The notes: generated by a model from the sequence alone, not told the origin. DNA of 62,579 nucleotides from Neobacillus niacini (GCF_023715415.1 NZ_JAMBOB010000018.1:1-62579); one strand, 5' to 3'; shown: positions 27,159 to 36,571, counted from the first letter of the stretch. Numbers and translations: made by a program.

Positions 27159-27943
27159 GTCACCTTTTGTCCTTTTAGTAGTCGAAAACCTGTTGCTTGG
27201 TAGTTCTCTTTTAAATATTTCATTTGTACCTCTTTGTAGAGTTTATTACTTTCGATAGCACTCATGTAAGCATCAAAAGTAGCAAAACCATAATGTGATG
27301 GTAGAAATAAGAGCCACTCAGGATTAATAACAGCTGTAGCCTGACGGACCTTACCTAAAAATAAGAGGGAAACCGCTTCTTGGGCATGAGAAAAATAATA
27401 GAAAGTGACCACCCAAAAGATAACAAAAAAGGATGTCATAATCCTATGTACATAAAGCTGCCCAAGCCCCGGCACAAATAGTGACCATACTACGGCAATA
27501 ACAGGGTTTCTTTTATCAAGATAATTTATTTCTACTGCTCCTAGGCTGAAGGTATTAAAACTGTGATCCTCGTTGTCTGCTAGAAGATAAATTTTGTTCA
27601 TATCAACCGTTGTTCGATAACTATCCCATATGGTAAAAAGGTAAACTGGAATATACATTAAAAGCCATCTTGTGTCTAAAACGTCCTTCGCCAAATCAAT
27701 GTTCCCTTGAAAGGAGTAAATCATTGCTAGATTAACATGAGCCTTAATATTCACAATAACTTCCCAAATAAATAATACATACCCTCTAAGGTACTTAGAT
27801 AATAGCATATGTCCGAATCCTGGAAACGCAGCGGACCACCAAGCAATAATATAAGGGTTTCGTAAGTGAATTTGAGAAATGCCTAAAATGCTAACATGGG
27901 CTTTGTATCGTTTGGCAGTGTTGTCATTGGTATAATTGTTCAT
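27155..27943 (-). CDS. multi-helix membrane protein made of two internal repeats
   Basis: A 262-residue protein with six or so membrane helices. Residues about 28-125 and 138-232 are clear duplicates of each other: each starts with NP-I-WSxxxPGxGxxxxxxxxxxxxxF, continues with a helical pair and a gap-aligned WLLMYIPVYLF / WLLFLPSHYGF block, and ends in a matching D-Y--xxxxNKLY/NKIY motif. The family is not recognised. AGGTGG precedes the ATG. It pairs with the following gene by overlapping codons and could form a membrane complex with it. Confidence 0.78.
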   Translation of the reverse strand: MNNYTNDNTAKRYKAHVSILGISQIHLRNPYIIAWWSAAFPGFGHMLLSKYLRGYVLFIWEVIVNIKAHVNLAMIYSFQGNIDLAKDVLDTRWLLMYIPVYLFTIWDSYRTTVDMNKIYLLADNEDHSFNTFSLGAVEINYLDKRNPVIAVVWSLFVPGLGQLYVHRIMTSFFVIFWVVTFYYFSHAQEAVSLLFLGKVRQATAVINPEWLLFLPSHYGFATFDAYMSAIESNKLYKEVQMKYLKENYQATGFRLLKGQKVT

Positions 27944-28058
27944 TTATAGCCACCTATAGGACCAATTAATTTCCAATAGTTTTCCAAAAGATAGATTTAT
28001 TATCCTTTGATAAGAAATATAAACTTCGTCCAGGTGAATGAGTTGTATTACTCTTTAT

Positions 28059-29210
28059 TTACCTTAACTTTGTTTTTTCCATTTCAATCATTCTTTTTAA
28101 GTACTCAAATTCTGACTTTTCGAGAATGTCTATTTCTCTGTTTGTTGCAAGCATGATTTGGTCCCTGCACTTGGCGACTCTTTGAATCATCGGATGGATA
28201 GTTAAACTTGATAGATTTACAAAGTCATATAAATCATTTAAACATACGGGCAGTTTATAGCCTTTATTGCTAGACGCAATTAATAATCCCTGATCGCGCA
28301 GCTTCGAAACAATGTTTGAGCGAAAATAATGCTGTTTAATTTTGTTCACTCTGATGGCATTCAGGTTGTCAAGAATTTCCTCCGTATACACATACTCATC
28401 TGGATTTTCCTTCAGATTAAATAAAAGAAACTTCAGTAAATCAATTCGGACTCTTTCATCCTCTTCTTCACTTTTCCGATGTTCCTCTATGTATTGATAA
28501 GCCAAATTAACAGCTTGTTTAATGATAATCTGATCGGTTTCTGAATCCGTTTTTTCAAAATGGTAGTCATAGAGAAAGTGCTTATAATCATGTGGCCATA
28601 GGTTAATCGTGATGATTTTGTTTTTCAAAAGCTTATAAAACGATGGGTACTGCTTAGAGTGATGTTTTACGTCATACCCTTTCGCTATCGTCCCGGCAAT
28701 AAACCCTGCCAATTCAAGTAGATTTTCTGATTGACTATTATTAAAGCCAAAGGTTGAATAATTAAATAAGTCCGGGACGCACTTCTGTTTTACATAAGCG
28801 ATAAATTCCTGCATAAATTCCTTGGATCCCTGTTTATCAGCGACAAGATCAAGGGTGTCGAAGGTACGATATAAGTCATCAAATATCATTCGATTAAAAA
28901 ATTTAATGAATGTCTTTTCATATGTAACGCCGCTGTCCTCTCTAATTTTCCGTTTATCAATGACATACGCATACACTTTAAAGGGTAGATCCTTTAGATC
29001 CTGTAAGATTTCCATTCGAAGATGATCGTCCACTTCACTTTTAGGAAAGTGTTTTAATTTCATTCTTTCTACTTCTTTTTCGAGGATTTCTTTATCAGAA
29101 CCTTTTACTAAGATAGAAACGATTATAAAGTGGGTCGAAGTCTCAGGTTGTTCAAAATCAAATCCATAATGGCCAAATTCATTTATAAAAGCATATTGGA
29201 TATCATTCAA
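28059..29210 (-). CDS. DUF3800-type RNase H-like fold protein with C-terminal winged domain
   Basis: About 383 residues. The TTG at 29210 is preferred over GTG at 29222 because GAGGTGGGG lies six bases upstream. The N terminus matches DUF3800 proteins (YAFINEFGHYGFDFE, then THFIIVSILV), but the usual Asp-Glu-Ser of the first strand reads Asn-Glu-Phe, so the first acidic ligand is lost. The C-terminal 130 residues look like a winged-helix region followed by a charged helix. DUF3800 proteins are predicted nucleases of unknown role, often in accessory regions. It is divergent from the LysM gene. Confidence 0.72.
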   Translation of the reverse strand: MNDIQYAFINEFGHYGFDFEQPETSTHFIIVSILVKGSDKEILEKEVERMKLKHFPKSEVDDHLRMEILQDLKDLPFKVYAYVIDKRKIREDSGVTYEKTFIKFFNRMIFDDLYRTFDTLDLVADKQGSKEFMQEFIAYVKQKCVPDLFNYSTFGFNNSQSENLLELAGFIAGTIAKGYDVKHHSKQYPSFYKLLKNKIITINLWPHDYKHFLYDYHFEKTDSETDQIIIKQAVNLAYQYIEEHRKSEEEDERVRIDLLKFLLFNLKENPDEYVYTEEILDNLNAIRVNKIKQHYFRSNIVSKLRDQGLLIASSNKGYKLPVCLNDLYDFVNLSSLTIHPMIQRVAKCRDQIMLATNREIDILEKSEFEYLKRMIEMEKTKLR

Positions 29211-29410
29211 TTTATACCCCACCTCACCAATGGAAGAACTTATTATACTTATTTCAACAAAAAATCCTTTAAACCTTTTAGATATACTTTTTTTCTTGGA
29301 AAAATTCTCCGGGACTATAGTACCTATTGTAAAAACAACCTCATATTGTGGTTTTATTGAAGAATACTAAGGTTTATATTTGTATTTGCGAAAGGAGAAT
29401 TATACACAAG

Positions 29411-31195
29411 TTGAATGTTCAGAGACATGAAATTAGAAAATTGAATCCTTTAAGTGACGAATTTACGTTATTTATATACCTTGATGATCATTTATCGGAG
29501 TTTGCTGTAGAACTCGGCAGTGAACCCGCTTCAAATAAAAGCCTCCAAGCAACAGCAAAGCAAATTTTAAAAGAACGGTACCCTGGTTTAAAGGTAACGA
29601 TGATTAAGGTTATCCTTGGCGGTATGGCGGTAACATCGATTTCATTAAGTGCAAATGATAGTAACGCTGTTCAAGCGGCAGACAACCCAGCAAATGTAAC
29701 CCAAACCGATGGAAATTCGGCCACTGTTTATTCGGTGGTGGCGGGAGACACTGTTTATGGTATATCTAAGAGGTTTGGTACCACTCCGGAAGCTTTGAGA
29801 AGCATAAATCATTTAGTATCTGATTTTCTTCAGATTGGACAAGTATTAACCATCCCGGCATCAGGAGTCAAAAATTACACCGTTGTTGCTGAGGATACAT
29901 TATACAGTATTTCGAATCGGTTCGGCACAACGGTTGCAGCCTTAAGAAGTACGAATAACTTAACTAGTGATATTCTCTCGATTGGGCAGACGCTAACCAT
30001 TCCAGCTACTAGCGCAACTCCTGCTTCCCCGTCTGCACCTACACAATATACGGTGGTGATGGGAGATACTTTATATAGTATTTCTAATCGGTTCGGGACA
30101 ACTGTCTCTGCCCTGAAAAGTGCGAATAACTTAACCAGTGACATTCTCTCGATTGGACAATCCTTAACCATTCCTACTGCTGGCGCAACTCCTACTGTAC
30201 CGTCTCCACCTTCACCTGTTTCTGCGCCTTCACAATATACGGTGGTACTGGGGGATACTTTATATAGTATTTCGAATCGGTTCGGCACATCTGTCTCTGC
30301 CTTGAGAAGTGCAAATAACTTAACTAGTGACATTCTCTCGATTGGACAAACATTAACGATTCCGACTGCTGGCGCAACAACGACACAACCACCGGGTCCG
30401 ACCCCTACACCACTTGTCAAAGAAGAGAGGAAAACCTTTCTATATACTGTCAAATCAGGGGACAGTCTTTCCGTAATTGCGAAACGATATGCGGTTAGTG
30501 TTGACAGTATTCAAGCTGCTAACCATTTAAATAGCGACTTTATACAAGTGGGGCAAGCTCTAACAATACCAGATGGGTTGAATGCTCCTTCTCAGACTGG
30601 AACGAATACCATTACCTATACTACACATACGATTGCATCTGGTGAGAACATTTGGGACTTAAGCTTACTTTATGGAATCCCACAGGCTGAATTGTTAAAA
30701 GCCAATAACCTGACAACGAGCAGTATGCTTTCTATCGATCAAAAATTGAAAATTCCTGTTCATAACATTGGGGTAAAAGAAGTTGTAAGTGTAAGACATG
30801 GAGAATATATGGATTGGTGGACAGAGGCTCAATATGTATTTACCATTGGAAAATCAGCAAAAGTGACAGACTTTGAAACGGGGCGAAGTTTTTATATCAA
30901 ACGTACCATTGGGGCGAATCATGCGGACAGTGAGACCGTAACAACAATTGATTCCAACATTGCCAAAAGTATTTGGGGAGGATTTTCCTGGACACCACGA
31001 GCGGTACTCCTCGAAGTAAATGGGAGAAAACTAGCAGCCAGCATGAGTTTTATGCCCCATGAACGCGAGTTTATTGCTAACAATGGCATTACAGGACATT
31101 TTGATGTATATTTTGGAAATAGCACTCGACATGTCGATGGGAAAGCAGATGCTAAACATCAAGCTCAGGTTGAAAAAGCCGCTGGAATCCGTTAA
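29411..31195 (+). CDS. multi-LysM peptidoglycan-binding protein
   Basis: A protein of about 594 residues from the TTG at 29411; AAAGGAG lies 13 bases upstream, so the exact start is uncertain. After a conserved N-terminal block (about 1-75) and a hydrophobic segment (VILGGMAVTSISLS), six LysM repeats follow, each about 43 residues (from YSVVAGDTVYGISKRFG to KIPVHN). Repeats 2-4 are nearly identical in DNA, joined by Pro/Ser/Thr linkers. The C-terminal domain of about 140 residues carries conserved His/Asp (NHADSE, GHFDVYF) and is of unknown enzyme type. It likely binds cell-wall or cortex glycan. Confidence 0.85.
   Translation: MNVQRHEIRKLNPLSDEFTLFIYLDDHLSEFAVELGSEPASNKSLQATAKQILKERYPGLKVTMIKVILGGMAVTSISLSANDSNAVQAADNPANVTQTDGNSATVYSVVAGDTVYGISKRFGTTPEALRSINHLVSDFLQIGQVLTIPASGVKNYTVVAEDTLYSISNRFGTTVAALRSTNNLTSDILSIGQTLTIPATSATPASPSAPTQYTVVMGDTLYSISNRFGTTVSALKSANNLTSDILSIGQSLTIPTAGATPTVPSPPSPVSAPSQYTVVLGDTLYSISNRFGTSVSALRSANNLTSDILSIGQTLTIPTAGATTTQPPGPTPTPLVKEERKTFLYTVKSGDSLSVIAKRYAVSVDSIQAANHLNSDFIQVGQALTIPDGLNAPSQTGTNTITYTTHTIASGENIWDLSLLYGIPQAELLKANNLTTSSMLSIDQKLKIPVHNIGVKEVVSVRHGEYMDWWTEAQYVFTIGKSAKVTDFETGRSFYIKRTIGANHADSETVTTIDSNIAKSIWGGFSWTPRAVLLEVNGRKLAASMSFMPHEREFIANNGITGHFDVYFGNSTRHVDGKADAKHQAQVEKAAGIR
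29884..30396 (+). repeat. three near-identical LysM repeat units in DNA
   Basis: LysM repeats 2, 3 and 4 share long identical stretches such as GTGATATTCTCTCGATTGG-like segments (about 29968, 30139 and 30328). Near-identity at the DNA level, including synonymous positions, points to recent unequal crossing-over and probable length variation between strains. Confidence 0.75.
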
Positions 31196-31300
31196 ATGGG
31201 TTGTTTTTTAATTATTTTTAAATATAATTAGGGTTTCAGTAAAATGTGTGCTATACTGTGTCTACCATTTGCTTTACGTTTTACGTTTTTCGATTACCCG

Positions 31301-31329
31301 CCCTGCTCAATTTTTGAGCAGGGTTTTTT
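31301..31329 (+). terminator. terminator of the LysM gene
   Basis: CCCTGCTCAA / TTGAGCAGGG stem followed by TTTTTTG. Confidence 0.85.
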
Positions 31330-31365
31330 GTGTGCAAATTTTTTCTGTCACTTTTAACAACAACG

Positions 31366-31394
31366 AAAAAAGACTCTCAAATGAGAGTCTTTTA
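31366..31394 (-). terminator. terminator of the cold-shock gene
   Basis: AAAAGACTCTCA / TGAGAGTCTTTT stem, symmetric, with an A/T run on both sides. It lies between the LysM gene terminator and the cold-shock gene. Confidence 0.85.
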
Positions 31395-31410
31395 TATATG
31401 TCGGTTCTTA

Positions 31411-31611
31411 TTATGCTTTACGAACGTTAGTAGCTTGGGGTCCACGTTGACCTTGTTCTACTTCAAAAGTAACTGCTTGACCTTCGTCTAAAGTTTTGAA
31501 ACCTTCGCTTTGGATAGCTGAGAAATGTACGAATACATCGTCTCCTGCTTCTCTTTCGATGAATCCGAAACCTTTTTCTGCATTAAACCATTTTACTTTA
31601 CCTTGTTCCAT
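31411..31611 (-). CDS. cold-shock protein (CspB family)
   Basis: A 66-residue cold-shock domain protein. RNP1 is KGFGFIER and RNP2 is VFVHFS. The ATG at 31611 is preceded by GAGGAGG at eight bases; the longer frame to 31713 covers the leader only. Cold-shock proteins are single-stranded RNA/DNA chaperones that keep mRNA translatable at low temperature. The leader of about 110 bases is of the kind used by csp genes for temperature-controlled translation. Confidence 0.95.
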   Translation of the reverse strand: MEQGKVKWFNAEKGFGFIEREAGDDVFVHFSAIQSEGFKTLDEGQAVTFEVEQGQRGPQATNVRKA

Positions 31612-31728
31612 TTGTTGTTTCCTCCTCGTGTGCTGTGCACACATTGTGTTACTATCCTTGCTCAGTTCTTTAGACGTAAAGTTTGAAAACTTTTTAATCC
31701 AACTGACAGACAAAAATAATTCTTCTTT

Positions 31729-31757
31729 ACTATAACAGAGATTTCCTATTAATGCAA
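31729..31757 (-). promoter_or_regulatory. promoter of the cold-shock gene
   Basis: On the minus strand -35 TTGCAT (31757-31752), 17 bases, then extended -10 TGTTATAGT (TATAGT at 31734-31729). Transcription would start near 31722, giving a leader of roughly 110 bases before the ATG. Confidence 0.65.
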
Positions 31758-31778
31758 ATTAATATCTGAAATCTTTTC

Positions 31779-33296
31779 TTAAACCGTTTCAAGTACTTTT
31801 ACTAACATGGTCCCCTTTTGTGCGAAATTGGTATGCCAAGAAAAGGCTTTTTCTAATACATGCGGGGTTTGACCGCCTCTAGTTAATGCTTCTTGGTAAT
31901 ATTCACGAAGCTGCCCTCGGTACATTGGATGGGTACAATTTTCAATAATTAATTCTACCCGTTCTCTAGGTGCAAGACCACGTAAATCGGCATAGCCCTG
32001 CTCGGTAACGATTACATCTACATCATGCTCTGTATGATCCACATGTGAGACGAAAGGAACGATACTAGATATGTTTCCACCTTTTGCAATCGACTTGGTT
32101 ACAAAAATGGCCAAACGGGCGTTGCGGGCAAAGTCCCCTGAGCCTCCAATACCATTCATCATTTTTGTACCTAACACATGTGTAGAATTAACATTGCCAT
32201 AGATGTCTACTTCTAAAGCCGTATTAATAGAAATCAATCCAAGACGACGGATTATTTCCGGATGGTTCGAAATTTCCTGCGGTCGCATGATTAATTTGTC
32301 ACGATACTTTTCAAAATGAGCAAATACCTCTTTCATTTTCCCATCTGAAAGAGTGATTGAGCAGCAGGAGGCAGTCCGCACTTTCCCTGCATCAATCAGA
32401 TCAAACACCGCATCCTGTAAGACTTCTGAATAGACCTCTAAATCATGAAATTCGGAATCAATCATCCCATGAAGAACTGCGTTAGCAACGGATCCAATCC
32501 CTGACTGGAGCGGTGCCAAACGTTCTGTAAGTCTGCCAGCAGCCACTTCCTTACGTAAAAATCGAATCAAGTGCTGGGCCATGATTTCTGTTTCCTCATC
32601 TGGTGGGACAATCGTTGACGGAGAATCAAGCTGGTTGGTAAAAACGATGCCTCTTACCTTATTGACATCAATATTAATTCCGTGTGTTCCAATCCGATCA
32701 GCTGTTTCTGTTAACGGGATTGGTTCCCTCTCCCCTTGTTTCCCTGGTTCATATAAATCATGTAGTCCTTCAAGATTTTCATTTTGAGCTAAATTGATTT
32801 CAATAATAATCGACTTTGCATTTAATGCAAACGATAACGAATTTCCTACTGATGTAGTAGGAATAACCATTCCATCCTCCGTAATTGATACCGCTTCCAA
32901 AATTGCAAAGTCAATAGGAGCAATCACATTGGCACGTACCATTTCAGCTGTGTGTGACAAGTGTTGATCGACAAATAACAGGTCGCCGTTATTAATCTTC
33001 TTTCGCATTGTCGGATCTGCTTGAAAAGGTAGTCTTTTTCCAAGAATACCTGCTTCTGCAAACAATTTATCTACATCAGAGCCTAAAGATGCGCCTGTAT
33101 AAACATTGACTTTAAAGGCTTCAGACTTAACACGATTTACTAATGCAAATGGAACCGCCTTCACGTCACCCGCCCGCGTAAACCCACTTAGCCCCAATGT
33201 CATCCCATCTTCAATCCACTCCGCTGCCTCTTCTGGTGTCACTATCCTATCCCAAAGTCTGGGGTCTCTAATCCGCTTTAAATTATTATCCATCAT
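31779..33296 (-). CDS. acyl-CoA hydrolase/succinyl- or acetyl-CoA transferase (Cat1/AarC-like)
   Basis: A 505-residue member of the acetyl-CoA hydrolase/CoA-transferase family, full length. Two thiolase-like halves are visible, with the C-terminal NGIGGSGDFARNA and VTEQGYADLRGLAPRER blocks. Family members transfer CoA between succinate, acetate and other short acids, or hydrolyse acetyl-CoA. The LytTR-type regulator just upstream (gap 117 bases) probably controls it. A weak catabolite-repression-like box near 33328 has two mismatches. Confidence 0.88.
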   Translation of the reverse strand: MMDNNLKRIRDPRLWDRIVTPEEAAEWIEDGMTLGLSGFTRAGDVKAVPFALVNRVKSEAFKVNVYTGASLGSDVDKLFAEAGILGKRLPFQADPTMRKKINNGDLLFVDQHLSHTAEMVRANVIAPIDFAILEAVSITEDGMVIPTTSVGNSLSFALNAKSIIIEINLAQNENLEGLHDLYEPGKQGEREPIPLTETADRIGTHGINIDVNKVRGIVFTNQLDSPSTIVPPDEETEIMAQHLIRFLRKEVAAGRLTERLAPLQSGIGSVANAVLHGMIDSEFHDLEVYSEVLQDAVFDLIDAGKVRTASCCSITLSDGKMKEVFAHFEKYRDKLIMRPQEISNHPEIIRRLGLISINTALEVDIYGNVNSTHVLGTKMMNGIGGSGDFARNARLAIFVTKSIAKGGNISSIVPFVSHVDHTEHDVDVIVTEQGYADLRGLAPRERVELIIENCTHPMYRGQLREYYQEALTRGGQTPHVLEKAFSWHTNFAQKGTMLVKVLETV

Positions 33297-33413
33297 TCAT
33301 CCCACTCCCCTTTGCACTAATTTTAACTGAAAGGGTTTACCAAAAAGGAAATTGGGGGATTAACTACGGAATTTTCAGACAAAACAGCAAATTCGATTTC
33401 TAAAACAGCATAA

Positions 33414-34058
33414 TTAAAACCCAAGCAGCCTTCGAAAATAACTGGAGTACGATTGACTCACTGGCACTCTGTCCCCGTTATCCATTGAAAGAATAAAGGT
33501 GGAATGTGTATCAGGAAATATCTCTTTAATATGATTGACATTGACTATATACGAACGATGACAGCGAATAAAATGATCCTTTGGCAGCAAAAATTCAAAA
33601 TCCTGTAAGGTATTTTTATGGGTACCCGAATGTTCTTTACCGTTTACAAACGTTTTTTTCTCCTTGGCTTCTAAGTAAATTACTTCAGAAAAAGGTAAGG
33701 GAATCCACCCATCCTCGGTTTTAATTGTTACAACTAATTTACCACTCGTTAAAGAAGGGAAAATCGCTGTTACGCATCCTTCCAGATTCCCATCATGAAA
33801 GAATGGTACTGCCATCCCATGATAGGGAACACCAAAGACATCACGATCAATAAATTCCGATACCTTCTGTCTAGAAGTTATCGCCTTATGGGCAATGGTC
33901 CCTTCTTTCAAAATGTCTCCTCGCCGAATCTTCAAATCCACCCTTTTACTAGGGCGATAATAGATGTACTCATTCGTATCTGAGACGGCTATTGAAATTT
34001 CCTCCGAAAATAGTTCACTAATGACATCTAATAGGGAAACAACTGTAATGCTCTTCAA
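33414..34058 (-). CDS. LytTR-domain transcriptional regulator with N-terminal sensor domain
   Basis: A 214-residue regulator. Residues about 1-105 form a sensor-like domain (possibly PAS/Cache-like) without a receiver Asp; residues about 110-214 are a LytTR DNA-binding domain (YLEAKEKKTFV, FIRCHRSYIVNVNHI). It begins with TTG after GGGGGAG, and the codon overlaps the stop of the DUF2161 gene by four bases. It is an orphan one-component regulator, plausibly of the adjacent CoA-transferase gene. Confidence 0.8.
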   Translation of the reverse strand: MKSITVVSLLDVISELFSEEISIAVSDTNEYIYYRPSKRVDLKIRRGDILKEGTIAHKAITSRQKVSEFIDRDVFGVPYHGMAVPFFHDGNLEGCVTAIFPSLTSGKLVVTIKTEDGWIPLPFSEVIYLEAKEKKTFVNGKEHSGTHKNTLQDFEFLLPKDHFIRCHRSYIVNVNHIKEIFPDTHSTFILSMDNGDRVPVSQSYSSYFRRLLGF

Positions 34059-34792
34059 TTGGATTCTCCCCCATCCCCTAATTTTTCGAGATAATATTTT
34101 ACTAACTCCTGATATTCCTGCATCTCGAGTTTTCCTTTTTCATTAAGGATGTAGGTTCCCCTCTTAATTCGATCAAACCATCCATAATAGTTTTTTGTTA
34201 AGATGGAGGGAATTTTATCACCCGCACCGAGATCTTTTAATGCCTTTGGGGATAACGGTCCCATTTTATCTAGGAAACAAGCAATTTGAATGCAATTTTC
34301 TTTGTAGGCAGTCATGATTTTCGTCCGATTACTGCCCCCCACATTGAAATCGGCACTGCGTCCGCTAATTTCCTTCAAGATGGCTTCGCGCTTCAACTTA
34401 TTTCTGGCAGCGCCTTTATTGCGGTTATAAGGGGTTGGATGAATAAGAATATCTGCTTTTGAACTCTTCCCTGTGAAGGAAACCACAATCAATCCCAACT
34501 CAAGCCTTTTAATTAACTGACATTTATCGGCCCATTGTTTGGATTTCATCCGAATCTTTGGTTTAGGAATCGCTATATAAACTAGATTTGATAACTTTTG
34601 CCGTTTGGCAGCTTGTATAAGAAGGTCTACACTCAAGGTGAGTTTTAATTCAACAATGACTAGCTCCACCTCTTTAACTGCGACCATATCACAGTCCCTC
34701 ACCTCACCATAAACCTCGTAACCTTCACGTGAAAAATACCTCTGAATCGGTTTATATAAATCTACCTCTTGTAGTTTTTTCTTTTCTATCAT
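34055..34792 (-). CDS. DUF2161 putative PD-(D/E)XK phosphodiesterase
   Basis: A 245-residue protein of the DUF2161 family. The nuclease-type core shows DCDMVAVK...VELVIVELK, i.e. an Asp and the E-x-K of a PD-(D/E)XK fold at about 33-52, then a Gln-rich helix (LLIQAAKRQ). A winged C-terminal half (about 150-245) resembles a replication-initiation type helix bundle. AGGAG lies six bases before the ATG. It is translationally coupled to the LytTR regulator; the cellular substrate is unknown. Confidence 0.85.
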   Translation of the reverse strand: MIEKKKLQEVDLYKPIQRYFSREGYEVYGEVRDCDMVAVKEVELVIVELKLTLSVDLLIQAAKRQKLSNLVYIAIPKPKIRMKSKQWADKCQLIKRLELGLIVVSFTGKSSKADILIHPTPYNRNKGAARNKLKREAILKEISGRSADFNVGGSNRTKIMTAYKENCIQIACFLDKMGPLSPKALKDLGAGDKIPSILTKNYYGWFDRIKRGTYILNEKGKLEMQEYQELVKYYLEKLGDGGESN

Positions 34793-34993
34793 CTGTATCT
34801 CCTAAATATCTTTTTCTCTTAGTAATCTTAACATGAAAAGGGGTAGGTTTAACTTAGATTTTATAGGAATGGGGTATATAACATTTTTTTACAAAAGAAG
34901 TGTATTTGAAATAGCATCGTCTGTCAGAATTATGTTACTATTATTTTTATTAAAACAAATAGAGAATTATAAGTAGTTACATGGGGGATTGAG

Positions 34994-36562
34994 ATGAAAG
35001 ATAAATTCTTAGGACAGTTATATTGGGTATTACCTGGGGTTATACTTATTTTCGGATTGCTATTATTATTTTATGAAAACTTTACAAAAGTAACAGAACC
35101 GCCTGCCTCAGATTGGAGCAGGGCCTTAACAGTTGGAGTAACTGATTTAAATAAACTACCTCCTGTAAAAGTGACAGAGGATGGAGAATTTGTTTTTACT
35201 AGATTTGAAGATGGAAAACTAGCTACTACAACACTTGGAAAAGACTACAAGGTTAAAGATCAGAATATTTACGATATTCCAGTAGATAAATGGACACAAG
35301 TATATCAGCAAGATGAAACAATCATTTACTATGATTTTAAAAATATTTACGATCAAGATAAGAAAACCATTGTTACAAATGTTGAAAAGTTCTATCCTCT
35401 GGAAAATACGATTCTTTATGTAAAAGAAAATGAACTCTTTCAGCTTCCACCTGATAGTAAGAAATCCGAAAAGATTATGGATGTTGATTTAAAGAAACAA
35501 AATATTATTCCGCAGGAAAACGAAGAGGGAGTATATATTCTGGCTTATGCTTCAGATTCAAACGGGGTCGATCTTACTCTTCACCAATTAAATAATGGAA
35601 AAATAAATACGGTTTATCAAACAAGTGTAAAGGTTGACCCTGGAAAAATTGTTAACGATATCTCCTTTGCATTGGAAAATCAAACCTTAGCCCTTTTACT
35701 TCAGGAGGAGCTGCAATCCACACAAGGAAATCCCGTTTTTTTCAATTATTTTATGCAAACAAAGATTACTAGCCTGGATACGCCACCGCTCTTTGCATTA
35801 ACCTTTTACGACCCCGCGGGCACGAAAAGCCTGACGGAGGTATCAGATGTTGTCCTTAAATTAAAAAACGATAAAGCAACTGTTTTATTTCACGCCAATG
35901 GGCGAACAGAAACTCAATTCAATGATAGCTCAACCTTTAATATCTATACTGCTGAAATTAACTTAGAAGGCAGAACAAAGACAGAGAGACGCAGCAATAC
36001 ACCAGAAATTTCAACAAACCCGCAGTGGACGAATGAAGATACCATTGCATGGGTGGATTTGGATGGTGATGGACATAAAATAAAGATTTCAACTGCTAAT
36101 AAGGATACCATTAGTCATTTAATTGAGGTCACGCAAGACGATTGGCTCCACGCACTAGGAAAAACGCTTGGCATGGTAACTTCGTCATTCTTTGGGATTG
36201 CCTTTTCTATTATTTGGTTTATTTGGCCCATTCTTTTCATTGTGTTTATGTATATGTTCAGAAATAGAATCGCTGATCGTGATCCAATTTGGTTTTTTTA
36301 TACGGGAATTGGGCTATACGCTATTGCAGCAATCATATGGAAAGATCGGTTTTTTGTAGATACTATTTATACAAATGCACCGAATTACTTAACCTTTACC
36401 GGCAGCTCCTATTTCTACATGATCTTATTCGCAATCATTGCTCTTTGGTTAACGATTCATACAAAAAGAACAAATCACTGGGCCGGTACAGTAAGAATTA
36501 TGTATTTTGTTGGTATTCATATCTTACTCTTAACCATATTCTTCGGTCCTTATATCATATAG
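34994..36562 (+). CDS. large membrane protein with outside domain, unknown function
   Basis: A 522-residue protein: one N-terminal membrane helix (about 7-28), an extracytoplasmic region of about 360 residues with many short strands and DGDGH-like Asp motif (possible beta-propeller), then four helices (about 400-515). I do not recognise a family. GGGGGA precedes the ATG and a strong terminator follows, so it is an independent gene. It is divergent from the DUF2161 unit. Confidence 0.72.
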   Translation: MKDKFLGQLYWVLPGVILIFGLLLLFYENFTKVTEPPASDWSRALTVGVTDLNKLPPVKVTEDGEFVFTRFEDGKLATTTLGKDYKVKDQNIYDIPVDKWTQVYQQDETIIYYDFKNIYDQDKKTIVTNVEKFYPLENTILYVKENELFQLPPDSKKSEKIMDVDLKKQNIIPQENEEGVYILAYASDSNGVDLTLHQLNNGKINTVYQTSVKVDPGKIVNDISFALENQTLALLLQEELQSTQGNPVFFNYFMQTKITSLDTPPLFALTFYDPAGTKSLTEVSDVVLKLKNDKATVLFHANGRTETQFNDSSTFNIYTAEINLEGRTKTERRSNTPEISTNPQWTNEDTIAWVDLDGDGHKIKISTANKDTISHLIEVTQDDWLHALGKTLGMVTSSFFGIAFSIIWFIWPILFIVFMYMFRNRIADRDPIWFFYTGIGLYAIAAIIWKDRFFVDTIYTNAPNYLTFTGSSYFYMILFAIIALWLTIHTKRTNHWAGTVRIMYFVGIHILLLTIFFGPYII

Positions 36563-36571
36563 CATAAGAAC

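Noticed and set aside
29875..30453. 192-residue minus-strand ORF
   Set aside because: Antisense shadow of the LysM repeats, with no ribosome binding site and repeat-driven composition.
31612..31713. N-terminal extension of the cold-shock protein
   Set aside because: It is the leader RNA; the ATG at 31611 has an ideal ribosome binding site and matches family length.
33328..33341. Catabolite-responsive element before the CoA transferase gene
   Set aside because: TGAAAGGGTTTACC has two mismatches at conserved CcpA positions.
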